From Gammaproteobacteria bacterium (GTDB lineage Bacteria > Pseudomonadota > Gammaproteobacteria > Steroidobacterales > Steroidobacteraceae), in assembly GCA_016874295.1 (NCBI GenBank), contig VGUH01000021.1, positions 1 through 48,462 on the forward strand: 48,462 nucleotides of DNA, written 5' to 3'. Shown piece by piece: positions 1 to 9,358 of the stretch (position 1 is the stretch's first letter; each line of letters begins with the position of its first letter). Under the pieces are notes generated by a model, which saw nothing but the letters and a program-made list of their open reading frames with translations, searched no databases and was not told the DNA's origin. A program made the position numbers and the translations under genes.

Positions 1-64
1 CTCCAGCCTCCGCCTCCCTCAACACCCCGATGGTCTTCTCTTCCGTATATCTCGTCGCCTTCAT
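1..64 (-). CDS. IS3-family transposase OrfA, N-terminal fragment (runs off the window)
   Basis: The reverse complement reads ATG at 64 and gives MKATRYTEEKTIGVLREAEA. This is the signature N-terminus of IS3-family OrfA proteins (consensus near F-T-E-E-Q-I-I-G-V-L-R-E-x-E-A-G), the first helix of the HTH_Tnp_1 DNA-binding domain. An AGGAG lies about 7 bases upstream of the start. OrfA normally works with OrfB, often as an OrfAB frameshift fusion, to excise and integrate the element. Only 21 codons are visible, so function of the copy cannot be judged. Confidence 0.8.
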   Translation of the reverse strand, partial: MKATRYTEEKTIGVLREAEAG

Positions 65-120
65 CGCCTGCTCCTGGTGAAGCAGACTCTGCTCCCGTCC
101 GGGACTAAACTCGGGTGTCA
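1..120 (-). mobile_element. IS3-family insertion sequence, one end only
   Basis: The first 120 bases look like the 5' end of an IS3-family element read on the minus strand: the start of an orfA transposase gene, its AGGAG ribosome site, and a short untranslated end. The outer boundary is placed at 120 because the minus strand there begins TGACACCCGAGTTTAGTCCC, and IS3-family terminal repeats characteristically begin TG and end CA. The rest of the element lies outside the window, so the opposite repeat and the target duplication cannot be checked. The boundary is an inference and could be off by a few bases. Confidence 0.65.
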
Positions 121-650
121 GGTCGGATCGGCGGGCTGCCGGCGCGCGCGATCGATGCGCTGATCGACCCGCAGGCCGGGACGCGCATGTGCGAGCGCCT
201 GCCGTACGCGCTGTTCGACCTGCGCTTCGCGGACGGGAACTACTGGGGTTCGGAGGTCGCGGCGGCAGGTGGCGTGCAGGACGCCGCCGGCCCCGCGCCG
301 TCGGACGAGCGCATCGTGTGCTTCGCGCGCGCGGCGATCATGGTCATGTGGCACCTGCACAGACGCGCGCGGCCGGCGCGCGCCTCGTGTTCGGCGCCGC
401 GCCGGCGACCATCGCGGCAGTCGGCGCGATGCCGGTCGCAGCCGTGGAACGGCTGGCGCGCCGGGTCGCGGGAACGCTGACCGCGCGGTTCTCGTCGCGC
501 ACGCGGTTCTGGCTGCAGTTCGAGGGCTGCGCGACACGACCGGACGCGGGGTCGGTGGAATCGCTGCGCCGGCTCGGGCTGCAGATCCACGGCGCCGACA
601 GCGCGCGCGTCCAGGCGCTCCAGCGCCGCCACCGGCGGAGTGCCGCGTGA
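121..650 (+). pseudogene. Gene remnant truncated by the IS end and carrying a frameshift
   Basis: Two adjacent frames give a continuous protein-like product. Frame 1 (about 121-360) encodes ...RIGGLPARAIDALIDP... and LPYALFDLRFADGNYW, and frame 3 (about 363-650) continues with LVFGAAPATIAAVGAMPVAA and a helical, Arg-rich tail ending at the TGA near 648-650. The switch falls in a CG-repeat tract near 350-375. The 5' end abuts the IS end, so the start codon is probably lost. I do not recognise the family; the product looks like a soluble, mostly helical protein of about 175+ residues. The frameshift is inferred from composition and continuity only. Confidence 0.45.
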
Positions 651-666
651 GATAATCCCGCGCCTG

Positions 667-1602
667 ATGCAGGCGCTCTCGATCCGCGGGCTGACCAAGA
701 CCTACGCGAACGGCGTCCAGGCGCTGCGCGGCATCGACCTCGACGTCGCGGAGGGCGACTTCTTCGCGCTGCTCGGCCCGAATGGCGCGGGCAAGACGAC
801 GTCGATCGGAATCGTCATGTCGCTGGTCGCGAAGACCGCCGGCAGCGTCTCGGTCTTCGGCCACGACATCGACCGTGAGCTCGACCTCGCGAAGAGCTGC
901 ATCGGCCTCGTGCCGCAGGAGATCAACTTCAATCAGTTCGAAAAGACGTTCACGATCATCGTGAACCAGGCCGGGTTCTACGGCATCCCGCGCCGTCTCG
1001 CGGTGGAGCGCTCCGAGAAGTACCTGCGCCAGCTGCAGCTGTGGGACAAGCGCGATGCGATCGCGCGCTCGCTGTCGGGCGGCATGAAGCGGCGCCTGAT
1101 GATCGCCCGCGCCTTGGTGCACGAGCCGCGCCTCTTGATCCTCGACGAGCCGACCGCGGGCGTCGACATCGAGATCCGCCGCAGCATGTGGGGCTTCCTG
1201 CGCGAGATCAACGAGCGGGGCACGACCATCATCCTGACCACGCACTACCTCGAGGAGGCGGAGAGCCTGTGCCGGAACATCGCGATCATCGACGGCGGCC
1301 GCATCATCGAGAATGACACCATGTCGGGCGTGATCAGGAAGCTGAGCCAGGAGACCTTCGTGCTCAACTTCCGTTGCGCGACGGCGTCCGTCCCGCAGCT
1401 GCCGGGCTATGTCACGCGTCTGGTCGACGACCACACGATCGAGGTCGAGGTCAGGAAGGAGCAGGGCCTCAACGACATCTTCACGCGGCTGTCGCAGCAG
1501 GGCATCGAGGTCGTCAGCATGCGCAACAAGGTGAACCGGCTGGAGGAGCTGTTCATGCGGCTCGTCGAGCGCAAGGACGCCGCGGCTGCGGAGGCGGGCT
1601 GA
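667..1602 (+). CDS. ABC-2 type exporter, ATP-binding protein (YadG-like)
   Basis: Nucleotide-binding subunit of an ABC-2 exporter, 311 residues. Walker A GPNGAGKT is at 37-44, the Q-loop in LVPQE near 81-85, the signature LSGGM at 136-140, Walker B LLILDE at 156-161 and the H-switch in TTHYLEEAE near 190. The C-terminal third resembles the extension seen in YadG/CcmA-type ATPases. ATG 667 is preferred to the in-frame GTG at 640 because residue 1 then aligns with the normal start of the fold. A GATAAT -10-like element at 651-656 sits only 10 bases before the ATG. The permease follows at 1604 and the pair probably forms a (2+2) exporter. The substrate is unknown. It is paralogous to the protein at 3862-4794. 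Confidence 0.93.
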   Translation: MQALSIRGLTKTYANGVQALRGIDLDVAEGDFFALLGPNGAGKTTSIGIVMSLVAKTAGSVSVFGHDIDRELDLAKSCIGLVPQEINFNQFEKTFTIIVNQAGFYGIPRRLAVERSEKYLRQLQLWDKRDAIARSLSGGMKRRLMIARALVHEPRLLILDEPTAGVDIEIRRSMWGFLREINERGTTIILTTHYLEEAESLCRNIAIIDGGRIIENDTMSGVIRKLSQETFVLNFRCATASVPQLPGYVTRLVDDHTIEVEVRKEQGLNDIFTRLSQQGIEVVSMRNKVNRLEELFMRLVERKDAAAAEAG

Positions 1603-1603
1603 G

Positions 1604-2389
1604 TTGCGCGACGAACATCTCGCGCGCATCCGGCGCATCGGCTTCCAGACCATCGTGCGCCGCGAGTACGGGCGCATCATCCGCATCTGGGGCCAGACGC
1701 TCGTGCCGCCGGCGGTCACGGCCACGCTCTACTTCCTGATCTTCGGCAGCCTGATCGGCCGGCGCATCGGCCAGATGGGCGGCTTCGACTACATGCAGTA
1801 CCTCGCGCCCGGGCTGATCATGATGGCGGTCATCAGCAACTCCTACGGCAACGTGGTGTCGAGCTTCTTCGGGGCGAAGTTCGGCAAGCACATCGAGGAG
1901 CTGCTGGTCGCGCCGCTGCCGAACTGGCTGATCGTGCTCGGCTACGTTGCGGGCGGCCTGCTGCGCGGCCTCCTGGTCGGCGCGGTGGTGCTGGCGGTCA
2001 CGCTGTTCTTCACCCACGTGCCGGTCGAGCACCCGTTCCTGGTCGCGGGGTCCGTGTTCCTGACCTCGGTCGTGTTCTCGCTCGGCGGCTTCTTCAACGC
2101 GATCTTCGCGAAGAATTTCGACCAGATCTCCTGGTTCCCGACCTTCGTGCTCACGCCGCTGATCTACCTCGGCGGCGTGTTCTACTCGGTGTCGCTGCTG
2201 CCGCCGTGGGCGCAGGCGCTGTCCTACGCAAACCCGATCCTGTACATGGTCAACGCGTTCCGGCACGGCTTCCTCGGCACCAGCGACGTGGATCCCGGTT
2301 TCGCATTCCTGATCATGGGCGCGTTCGCAGTGGCCATGTTCGCAATCGTGGTCGCGCTGATGAACCGCGGCACCGGCATCCGGGAATAG
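1604..2389 (+). CDS. ABC-2 type exporter, permease (YadH-like)
   Basis: Membrane subunit of 261 residues that pairs with the ATPase just upstream; only one base separates the ATPase stop from this TTG start, so the two are co-translated. About six hydrophobic segments are visible, with the ABC2_membrane features: a first segment after an amphipathic start, YLAPGLIMM near 65-73, an internal HIEELLVAPLP loop, and the conserved GGVFYSVSLLPPWAQ near 193-207. The protein ends with a short charged tail and TAG at 2387-2389. It is paralogous to the permease at 4791. YadGH-type exporters are implicated in envelope or drug export, but no substrate can be assigned here. Confidence 0.9.
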   Translation: MRDEHLARIRRIGFQTIVRREYGRIIRIWGQTLVPPAVTATLYFLIFGSLIGRRIGQMGGFDYMQYLAPGLIMMAVISNSYGNVVSSFFGAKFGKHIEELLVAPLPNWLIVLGYVAGGLLRGLLVGAVVLAVTLFFTHVPVEHPFLVAGSVFLTSVVFSLGGFFNAIFAKNFDQISWFPTFVLTPLIYLGGVFYSVSLLPPWAQALSYANPILYMVNAFRHGFLGTSDVDPGFAFLIMGAFAVAMFAIVVALMNRGTGIRE

Positions 2390-2402
2390 GCGGAAAGCCG
2401 GC

Positions 2403-3074
2403 ATGTGCGGCCGCTATGCGTTCTTTTCCCCGGTCGAGGCGGTACGGCGCACGTTCGCGCTCGATGACGTCCCGGGGCTCGAACCGCGCTACAACATCGC
2501 GCCCACGCAGGACGTGCCGGCGGTGCGGGCCGGCGACGAGGGCAGGCGCGCGTTCGCCATGCTGCACTGGGGCCTGGTCCCGAAGTGGGCCAAGGAGCGC
2601 GCGATCGGCAACCGCATGATCAACGCGCGCGCCGAGACGCTCGCCGGGAAACCCTCGTTCCGCGACGCGTTCCGCAAGCGCCGCTGCCTGGTGCTCGCCG
2701 ACGGCTGGTACGAGTGGCAGGTCGCTGCCGGCGGCAAGCAGCCCTGGTTCATCCGCAGGAAGGACGCGCGGCCGTTCGCGTTCGCGGGGCTCTGGGAGCG
2801 CTGGCAGGATCCCGCCGGCGGATCGCTGCTCGAGTCGTGCACTATCGTTACCACGGACGCGACGGAGTCGATCCGCAAGATCCACGATCGCATGCCGGTG
2901 GTGCTTGCGGATGCCGACTGGGACCGGTGGATCGACACGGCCTTTTCGGATACCGACACGCTGTCGGGCCTGCTGCGCCCGTTCGATGCGCAGGCACTCG
3001 AGGCCTGGCCGGTGAGCCGCCAGGTCAACGCGCCGAAGAACCAGGGACCGGCGCTGATCGCGCGCGAGGACTAG
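2403..3074 (+). CDS. yedK: SRAP-domain protein (YedK/HMCES type abasic-site sensor)
   Basis: Starts MCGRY, so that after Met removal Cys2 is the N-terminal nucleophile that forms a thiazolidine crosslink to abasic sites in single-stranded DNA. The other active-site positions of the family are in place: N74 in MINARAE, E104 in GWYEW and H161 in KIHDRMP. Length (223 aa) is normal. The role is protection of abasic sites during replication. It starts 13 bases after the permease stop and ends with CTAG immediately abutting the stop of the opposing gene. Linkage to the ABC genes is probably incidental. Confidence 0.95.
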   Translation: MCGRYAFFSPVEAVRRTFALDDVPGLEPRYNIAPTQDVPAVRAGDEGRRAFAMLHWGLVPKWAKERAIGNRMINARAETLAGKPSFRDAFRKRRCLVLADGWYEWQVAAGGKQPWFIRRKDARPFAFAGLWERWQDPAGGSLLESCTIVTTDATESIRKIHDRMPVVLADADWDRWIDTAFSDTDTLSGLLRPFDAQALEAWPVSRQVNAPKNQGPALIARED

Positions 3075-3716
3075 CTATTTCTGCTGCCAGGCGCCCGCGC
3101 TGGTCTTGTAGTACCAGCCCGTGCGCGCGTTGGCGATCCAGCGTTCCGCGAAGGTGCTGCGGATGTCCGCTTCCCAGCCCGGGTTGCCGTTGGCGGTCGC
3201 AATTTCCCGGTACAGCGAACCGCGGTCGGCGTTCTCGTCGGCCACCAGCTTCTTGAGCTTGTTGCGGTCGGCGAGCGCGACAGCGTTCGCGTCGCGGACT
3301 TCTACCAGCCCGTCGGCGGTGAGGCCGACGGCGCCCGAGGTGAAGAACGGATCTAGCTGCGCGGCTCGGCCGCGCATGGAAGCCGTCAGCGCGCGGATCG
3401 CCGGGCTCGAGATGTCGATGTCCGCCTGCGCGTGCGCGGCCGGGATGACGAAGTCGAGTGCCGCGAGCAGCACGTCGCCGGCGATGCGCAGTACCTTGCA
3501 GTCGACGGCAAGCCCCGTGAGCGGACCCGTAGCCTCGAGGCCACGCACGCGCGCCGCGCGCAGGCTCAGCGCGCCGGCTGCCTGGTCGGGCGACCAGATC
3601 GCTGCCAGGCCCTCGACGACGAGACCTTCGAACTCGAGCCGATCGGCCGTGAAGCTGATCGAGCTTGCGCTGGCGGCCATGGCCGTGGCGGCGAGACCGG
3701 CGAGCAGGACTGTCAT
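3075..3716 (-). CDS. YdbL/DUF1318 family protein with an extra N-terminal segment
   Basis: Residues about 108-213 match the DUF1318/YdbL pattern: AIRALTASMRGR, then a D-x-N-x-x-K-x-x-V block, GSLYREIA, WIANARTGWYYKTSAGAW and a Lys end. In E. coli, YdbL is a small (about 110 aa) periplasmic protein encoded after ydbH and ynbE. Here the ORF is twice that length. Residues 1-18 look like a signal peptide, 19-80 resemble the start of a YdbH/AsmA-like protein, and 83-95 (VLLAALDFVIPAAHAQ) look like YdbL's own signal peptide placed internally. This suggests a deletion fusion, or a normal ydbL start hidden inside the frame. No ydbH or ynbE is adjacent. Confidence 0.75.
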   Translation of the reverse strand: MTVLLAGLAATAMAASASSISFTADRLEFEGLVVEGLAAIWSPDQAAGALSLRAARVRGLEATGPLTGLAVDCKVLRIAGDVLLAALDFVIPAAHAQADIDISSPAIRALTASMRGRAAQLDPFFTSGAVGLTADGLVEVRDANAVALADRNKLKKLVADENADRGSLYREIATANGNPGWEADIRSTFAERWIANARTGWYYKTSAGAWQQK

Positions 3717-3849
3717 CGCCCGAGCCTACCGTCTCGGCGCGGCCGCTCCAAGAATCAGGCCCGGCGTCGCGTTGCCCGGTCTTCCCAAGGATCCTCCAGG
3801 TCGCGCGCGGCGCTTCCTGGAACGCAGGCTGCGGGAGCTTCCGCCCGGC

Positions 3850-3855
3850 TAGAAT
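3850..3855 (+). promoter_or_regulatory. -10-like element TAGAAT immediately before an ABC gene start
   Basis: TAGAAT lies 6 bases before the ATG at 3862, so a transcript starting the usual 6-8 bases downstream would begin at or beside the start codon. No Shine-Dalgarno is visible in the gap. A convincing -35 hexamer is not seen at the expected spacing, so this is a candidate only. Confidence 0.35.
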
Positions 3856-3861
3856 AGGCCG

Positions 3862-4790
<929 letters not shown>

Positions 4791-4794
<4 letters not shown>

Positions 4795-5567
4795 GCCTGC
4801 CTGCCTTCAACCGCCACGGTGTCTGGGCGATCTACCGCTTCGAGATGGCGCGCTTCCTGCGCACGCTCCTGCAGAGCGTGCTGACACCCGTGATCACCAC
4901 CTCGCTGTTCGTCATCGTGTTCGGCGCGGCGATCGGCTCGCGAATGGCCGAAGTGGATGGCGTGAGCTACGGCGCGTTCATCGTTCCGGGCCTGATCATG
5001 CTTTCGCTGTTCACGGAGAGCATCGCGAACGCCTCGTTCGGCATCCACTTCCCGAAATTCACCGGCACGATCTTCGAGATCCTCGCGGCGCCGGTCGCCG
5101 CGCTCGAGATCGTGCTCGGGTACGTCGGCGCCGCGGCGACCAAGTCCGTCCTGCTCGGGCTCATCATCCTGGCGACGGCGTCGTTCTTCGTCTCGTTCAC
5201 GATCCTGCATCCGCTGTGGATGCTCGCATTCATGGCGCTGACCGCGGTCACCTTCAGCCTGTTCGGTTTCATCGTCGGCATCTGGGCGAAGAACTGGGAG
5301 CAGATGCAGTTCGTGCCGATGCTGATCGTGACCCCGCTGACCTTCCTCGGCGGCGCGTTCTACTCGATTGACATGCTGCCGCCAGGCTGGCGGACCGTCG
5401 CGCTGTTCAACCCGGTCGTCTACCTAATCAGCGGTTTTCGCTGGAGTTTTTTCGGAACCTCCGACGTTTCGGTGCAGGTGAGCCTCGCCATGACGGCGGT
5501 ATTCATGCTCGCCTGCATCGGCGTCATCGCGTGGATCTTCAGGACCGGGTACCGGCTGAAAACTTGA
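4791..5567 (+). CDS. ABC-2 type exporter, permease (second copy)
   Basis: 258-residue ABC2_membrane protein whose ATG overlaps the ATPase stop by ATGA, which indicates translational coupling. It has about six membrane segments; key conserved stretches are FIVPGLIML near 64-72, a short loop with [18 protein letters not shown], and [16 protein letters not shown] near 185-200, followed by FFGTSDV. Each aligns with the permease at 1604-2389 (PGLIMM, LLVAPLPNWLIVLGYV, YLGGVFYSVSLLPPW, FLGTSDV), confirming that the whole pair was duplicated. Both are members of the COG0842 export family. Confidence 0.9.
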
Positions 5568-5631
5568 GCCCAGTCCACATTCCGGCCCGCGCGCGCCGGG
5601 GTACACTGCCGCGCGGAGGGCGAAGAGCCGC

Positions 5632-6931
5632 ATGATGCCGGGCAAGCGAGCGCTGGTGGTCGACGATTCCAGGTCCGCGCGGGTGGTGCTGTCGCGCATG
5701 CTGGAGCGCTACGGCATCGTCGTCGATTCGGCGGATTCCGCGGAATCCGCGCTCGAGTACCTCAAGAACCGCCATCCGGCCGTGATCTTCATGGATCACC
5801 TGATGCCGGGCATGGACGGCCTGCAGGCGGTGCGCGAGATCAAGGCCAACCCCGAACTCGCCGGCATTCCGATCATGATGTACACGTCGCAGGAGGGCGA
5901 GATCTACTGCGGCCAGGCGCGTGCCTCCGGCGCCGTCGGCGTGCTGCCAAAGTCGATCCGCCCGATCGACGTCACCAAGGCCCTCTACCAGCTCAAGCTC
6001 CTGCCGGACCGCCGCGACGGCGAGCCGTCAGGGCTCGAGGCCATCGGCGCGCCTTCACCCGCGACCGCGGTTGCCGCGCCGGTGCCGGCCGAGACGCCCG
6101 CCGCAGCGTCCGTCGAGGCGCTGCTGCGCGAGCAGAACCTGGAGCTGCGCAAGTTCGTGGTCGCCTCGCTCGACTCGGTCGTGCGGCGCGTGGTCGCGGA
6201 ACTGCACCAGAAGGATGCGGTGCGGGTCGAAGGCGAAGAGGCCGGTCGCGTTCCCGCCGCTTCTCCGAAGACGCCCTGGGCGCAGTGGCTGGCAGGCTGC
6301 GCGGCACTTGCCGCGCTCGCCGCGCTCGCGGTCCTCTACTGGCAGGCGCGCATCGAGGCGGACCAGGCCCGAGCGGGCCGTACAGGCGCTCACCGCGTCG
6401 AACGACACGCTCACCAAGGCGATCGAGAAGTGGCGCATCGCGGGCGAGACGTCCGCCGACGCGGCGGCGCAGGAGGGTTTCCGCCCGCTCGTGCTCGCGG
6501 TCCCGTTCGGCGAGCAGGCGCTCAACGCCACGCGGCTGGAGTCCGTTGGCACGCTCGTGGCGCAGTTCGAGCGGGCGGCGATCAGCGGCACCGTGCGTAT
6601 CGAGAATTACGCCGGCAGCTTCTGCCTCGAGAGCGCGGGACGCGATGGCTACACGCTCGCGCCGCCGGCTTCGCCCGCCGAGCAATGCGAGCAGATCGGG
6701 AATCCCTTCGATGACTCGCAGGCGGGCACCGCGCGCCAGCCGATCGCGTTCGCGAACCTCGCGTCCAGCGTGCGTCGGCGCACGGGCGGCGCGATCGAAC
6801 TCGAACTCGTGGCGGGGTCGCGCGACCGGCTGGCGGTCGCCTATCCACCCATCGAGCAGGCGACGGCCGGACAATGGAATGCCGCCGCGCAGGCCAACAA
6901 CCGCATCGAGATCAGCATCGTCGAGCGATGA
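5632..6931 (+). pseudogene. Membrane-anchored response regulator, frameshifted
   Basis: The 5' frame encodes a receiver domain (residues 1-120): acidic pair D11-D12, phosphoacceptor D55 in FMDHLMPGMDG, T85 and K107. After a Pro/Ala linker and a helix (160-195) comes a membrane segment at about 217-237 (AGCAALAALAALAVLYW). At about 6360-6385 the frame must shift to the +2 frame, which continues to 6931 with an extracytoplasmic part ending ...ANNRIEISIVER, weakly like the end of OmpA-type domains; two Cys are present. The gene is 1300 bases, not a multiple of three. A GGAGG at 5616 supports the ATG at 5632. The lesion may be real or a consensus error. A receiver fused to a membrane and periplasmic segment is an unusual architecture. 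Confidence 0.75.
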
Positions 6932-6940
6932 GCCCCTGCC

Positions 6941-7936
6941 TTGACTGACGCGCCGGCCGAGTTCCGCCCGCCGGCCTGGATCGGCAACCGGCACCTGCAA
7001 TCGATCCTCCCGAGCCTGCCGCTGCGCCGGCCCGCCGTAGAGCGCCGAGCTTCCGCCGTGCGCGCGGCGAGCAATCCGCTCGTGCTCGACTGCGGGGACG
7101 GCGTCCGGCTCATGGGTCTGCACGCGCCGCCGGATACCGCCGCGGCGGCGGCGCCTGCCCGCCTCGCCGTACTGCTGCACGGCTGGGAGGGCAGCGCGGA
7201 TTCGCTCTACCTGCTGTCGGTCGCCCAGCTCCTGCACCAACGCGGCTTCGACGTCCTGCGCCTGAACCTGCGCGATCACGGCGGCACGCATGCGCTCAAC
7301 CGCGAGCTGTTCCACTCCTGCCGCCTGCCCGAGGTAGTCGGCGCCGTGACCCGCTTGCAGGCGCTGTTTCCGCGCCACCTGCTCTCGCTCGCGGGGTTCT
7401 CGCTCGGCGGCAACTTCTGCCTGCGCGTCGGTGCGCGTGCGCGCGCCGCGGGCCTTCGAATCGCGCGCATCGTCGCGGTCTGCCCGGTGCTCGACCCGGC
7501 CGTGACGCTCGAGGCGCTCGAGTCCGGGCCCGCGATTTACCACGATTACTTCCTGCACAAGTGGCGCCGCTCGCTCAGGCTGAAGCAGCAAGCCTGGCCG
7601 GATCACTTCGACTTCGGGGACCTGATCGGCGACAGGTCGCTGCGCAGCATGACCGAGCGCATGGTGCTGAAGTACACCGGCTACCCGGACCTCGCGACCT
7701 ACCTCGCGGGCTACGCGGTCACGGGCAGCCTGCTCGAGAGCCTCGACGCCCCGGCGCAGCTCATCACCGCCGCAGACGATCCCATGATCCACGCCGGCGA
7801 TCTCGCGCGGCTCGCGCGCCCGGCGTCGCTCGAGATTACCTTGACGCCGCGCGGCGGGCACTGCGGATTCATGGAGTCGCTGCGCGGCCCGAGCTGGATC
7901 GACCGGCGGATCGTGCACGAGCTCGCGCGCGACTGA
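6941..7936 (+). CDS. YheT-family alpha/beta hydrolase
   Basis: 331-residue alpha/beta hydrolase with the YheT (COG0429) pattern. It has an N-terminal WIGNRHLQSILPSL motif, the oxyanion region LLHGWEGS near 79-85, nucleophile S154 in GFSLGG, a likely acidic residue at D279/D280 (AADDPM) and catalytic H307 in GGHCGFM. Members are predicted carboxylesterases acting on acyl chains; the physiological substrate is not established. The start is TTG 6941, nine bases after the preceding stop, which implies co-transcription with the receiver-domain gene. It converges on the FGGY kinase gene with adjoining stops at 7936/7937. Confidence 0.88.
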   Translation: MTDAPAEFRPPAWIGNRHLQSILPSLPLRRPAVERRASAVRAASNPLVLDCGDGVRLMGLHAPPDTAAAAAPARLAVLLHGWEGSADSLYLLSVAQLLHQRGFDVLRLNLRDHGGTHALNRELFHSCRLPEVVGAVTRLQALFPRHLLSLAGFSLGGNFCLRVGARARAAGLRIARIVAVCPVLDPAVTLEALESGPAIYHDYFLHKWRRSLRLKQQAWPDHFDFGDLIGDRSLRSMTERMVLKYTGYPDLATYLAGYAVTGSLLESLDAPAQLITAADDPMIHAGDLARLARPASLEITLTPRGGHCGFMESLRGPSWIDRRIVHELARD

Positions 7937-9358
7937 TCAGTCGTCGCCGGAAGCCTCGCGCATCAACCCCAGCCACTTCAGGTAGCGCGCCAGGAGCCGC
8001 GGCTCGTGCTCGAAGCGCTCGACGGGCGGCCCGCGGAACTCCGCGGGCATCCCGGCCACGAGGCAGGCGGGCCCGCGCGAGGTCGCTTCGCGATCGTTGC
8101 TGCGGTCGACCGGCGTATCCGCGAGGCTCCCGAGCATGCGGCAGAGCAGGCGGTTTCCGGCGAGGCCGCCGCTCGCAACGAGCCGCGCGGGCGCGGGCCG
8201 GTGGCGGGCCATCTCGTCGAGATTCGCCTTGATCAGGAACGCGACACTTTCCAGCACTGCGCGGCACTGCTGCAGGTCCGAGCCCTCGCCGACGAAGCGC
8301 GACTCGAAATCCGGGCGCCAGAACGGCGAGGCAAGCCCGGCGACGCCATTCAGGAAGAACGGCGCGTCCTCGTCCGCGAGCGGCGCGCGGTCGAGCAGTG
8401 CGAGCAGACGGTCCGCCGCCGCGCCCTGGTGGCGCTCCAGCCAGGCGAGCGCGGCGCCTGCGCCGTTGACCGAGCCTTCCAGCACGAAGTCGCAATGCTC
8501 CTGGTCGGCGCGAATCACGCTCGTGAGCAGCGGCGGCGCACGCAGCGCGTCCGTCGTCGGGCGCAGCACGAAGGCGCCGGTGCCGAGGTTGACGTAGGCG
8601 GCGTCGTAGTCGAGCGGCCCGGCCGCGAAGGGCACCACCGACTGGTCGCCATTGCAGGTGTTGAGCGGCACGCGCCGGCCCGCGACGACGAGCGTGCCGA
8701 AGGCGTGCGACGTGCCGGTCGCGCGCGGCAGGATCGCGCGCGGGATGCCGAACAGTTCGAGGAGTTCCTGCGACCAGTCGCGCGTGAATGGCGACCAGAG
8801 CAGCGTGCGCGCGGCGGTCGAGGCGTCGGCGAGCAGCGGCCGCTTCTCGAGCAGCCGGTGCAGCAGGTAGCTGGCGAGCGGGCCGGCGCGCAGCCGCGAC
8901 TGCGCGGCGGCGGCCCTCACTTCCGCAACGTGGTCGAGACACCAGCGCAGCTTGCTCGCGCCGTAGTGCGGCGAGAGTGTGAGGCCGGTGATCCGGTGCA
9001 CGTCCTTGGCGTGGTGCGCGAGCCCCTTGAGCTAGGCGGCGCCGCGCGTGTCCTGCCACGAAATGACCGGCGCGAGCGCGCGGCCGTCCGCGGCGTCCCA
9101 GAAGGCGATGGTCGAGCGCTGCACGGCGAGTCCGGCGGCCGTCCAGCGTGCAGCGGGAACGATGCGCGCGAGCTCGGCGAGCGCCGTCGCGACGCTCGCG
9201 ACGACTTCCCCCGGATCGTGCTCGACATGGCCGAGGGCGTTGTGTTGCGTCGCGATCGTGACTACGGCTGCCCCCTCGATCGTGCCGTCTGCGGTGAACG
9301 CGCTGGCACGCGTCGCGTGCCCGCCCTGGTCGATGGCGACATGGACGGGCCCGCTCAT
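7937..9358 (-). pseudogene. FGGY-family carbohydrate/glycerol kinase with in-frame amber codon
   Basis: Two collinear ORFs in one frame are separated only by TAG (cta at 9032-9034, codon 109). The N part begins MSGPVHVAIDQGG, the FGGY phosphate-binding start, and includes ISWQDTRGAA just before the stop. The C part runs from LKGLAHHAKDV through CNGDQS, LGTGAF and VASGGLAGN to the end. Total 473 codons, close to normal FGGY length (about 480-500). The GDQ motif and the glycerophosphodiesterase neighbour favour a polyol such as glycerol, but the substrate is not proven. The ATG overlaps the GDPD stop (ATGA). A single CAG-to-TAG change would explain the break; a sequencing error or readthrough cannot be excluded. 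Confidence 0.8.

Noticed and set aside
118-1725. 535-codon antisense ORF, and others of similar size such as 28320-30422 and 5993-7918
   Set aside because: They lie opposite well-identified genes and show the Arg/Ala/His-rich composition typical of high-GC shadow frames, without domains or ribosome sites.
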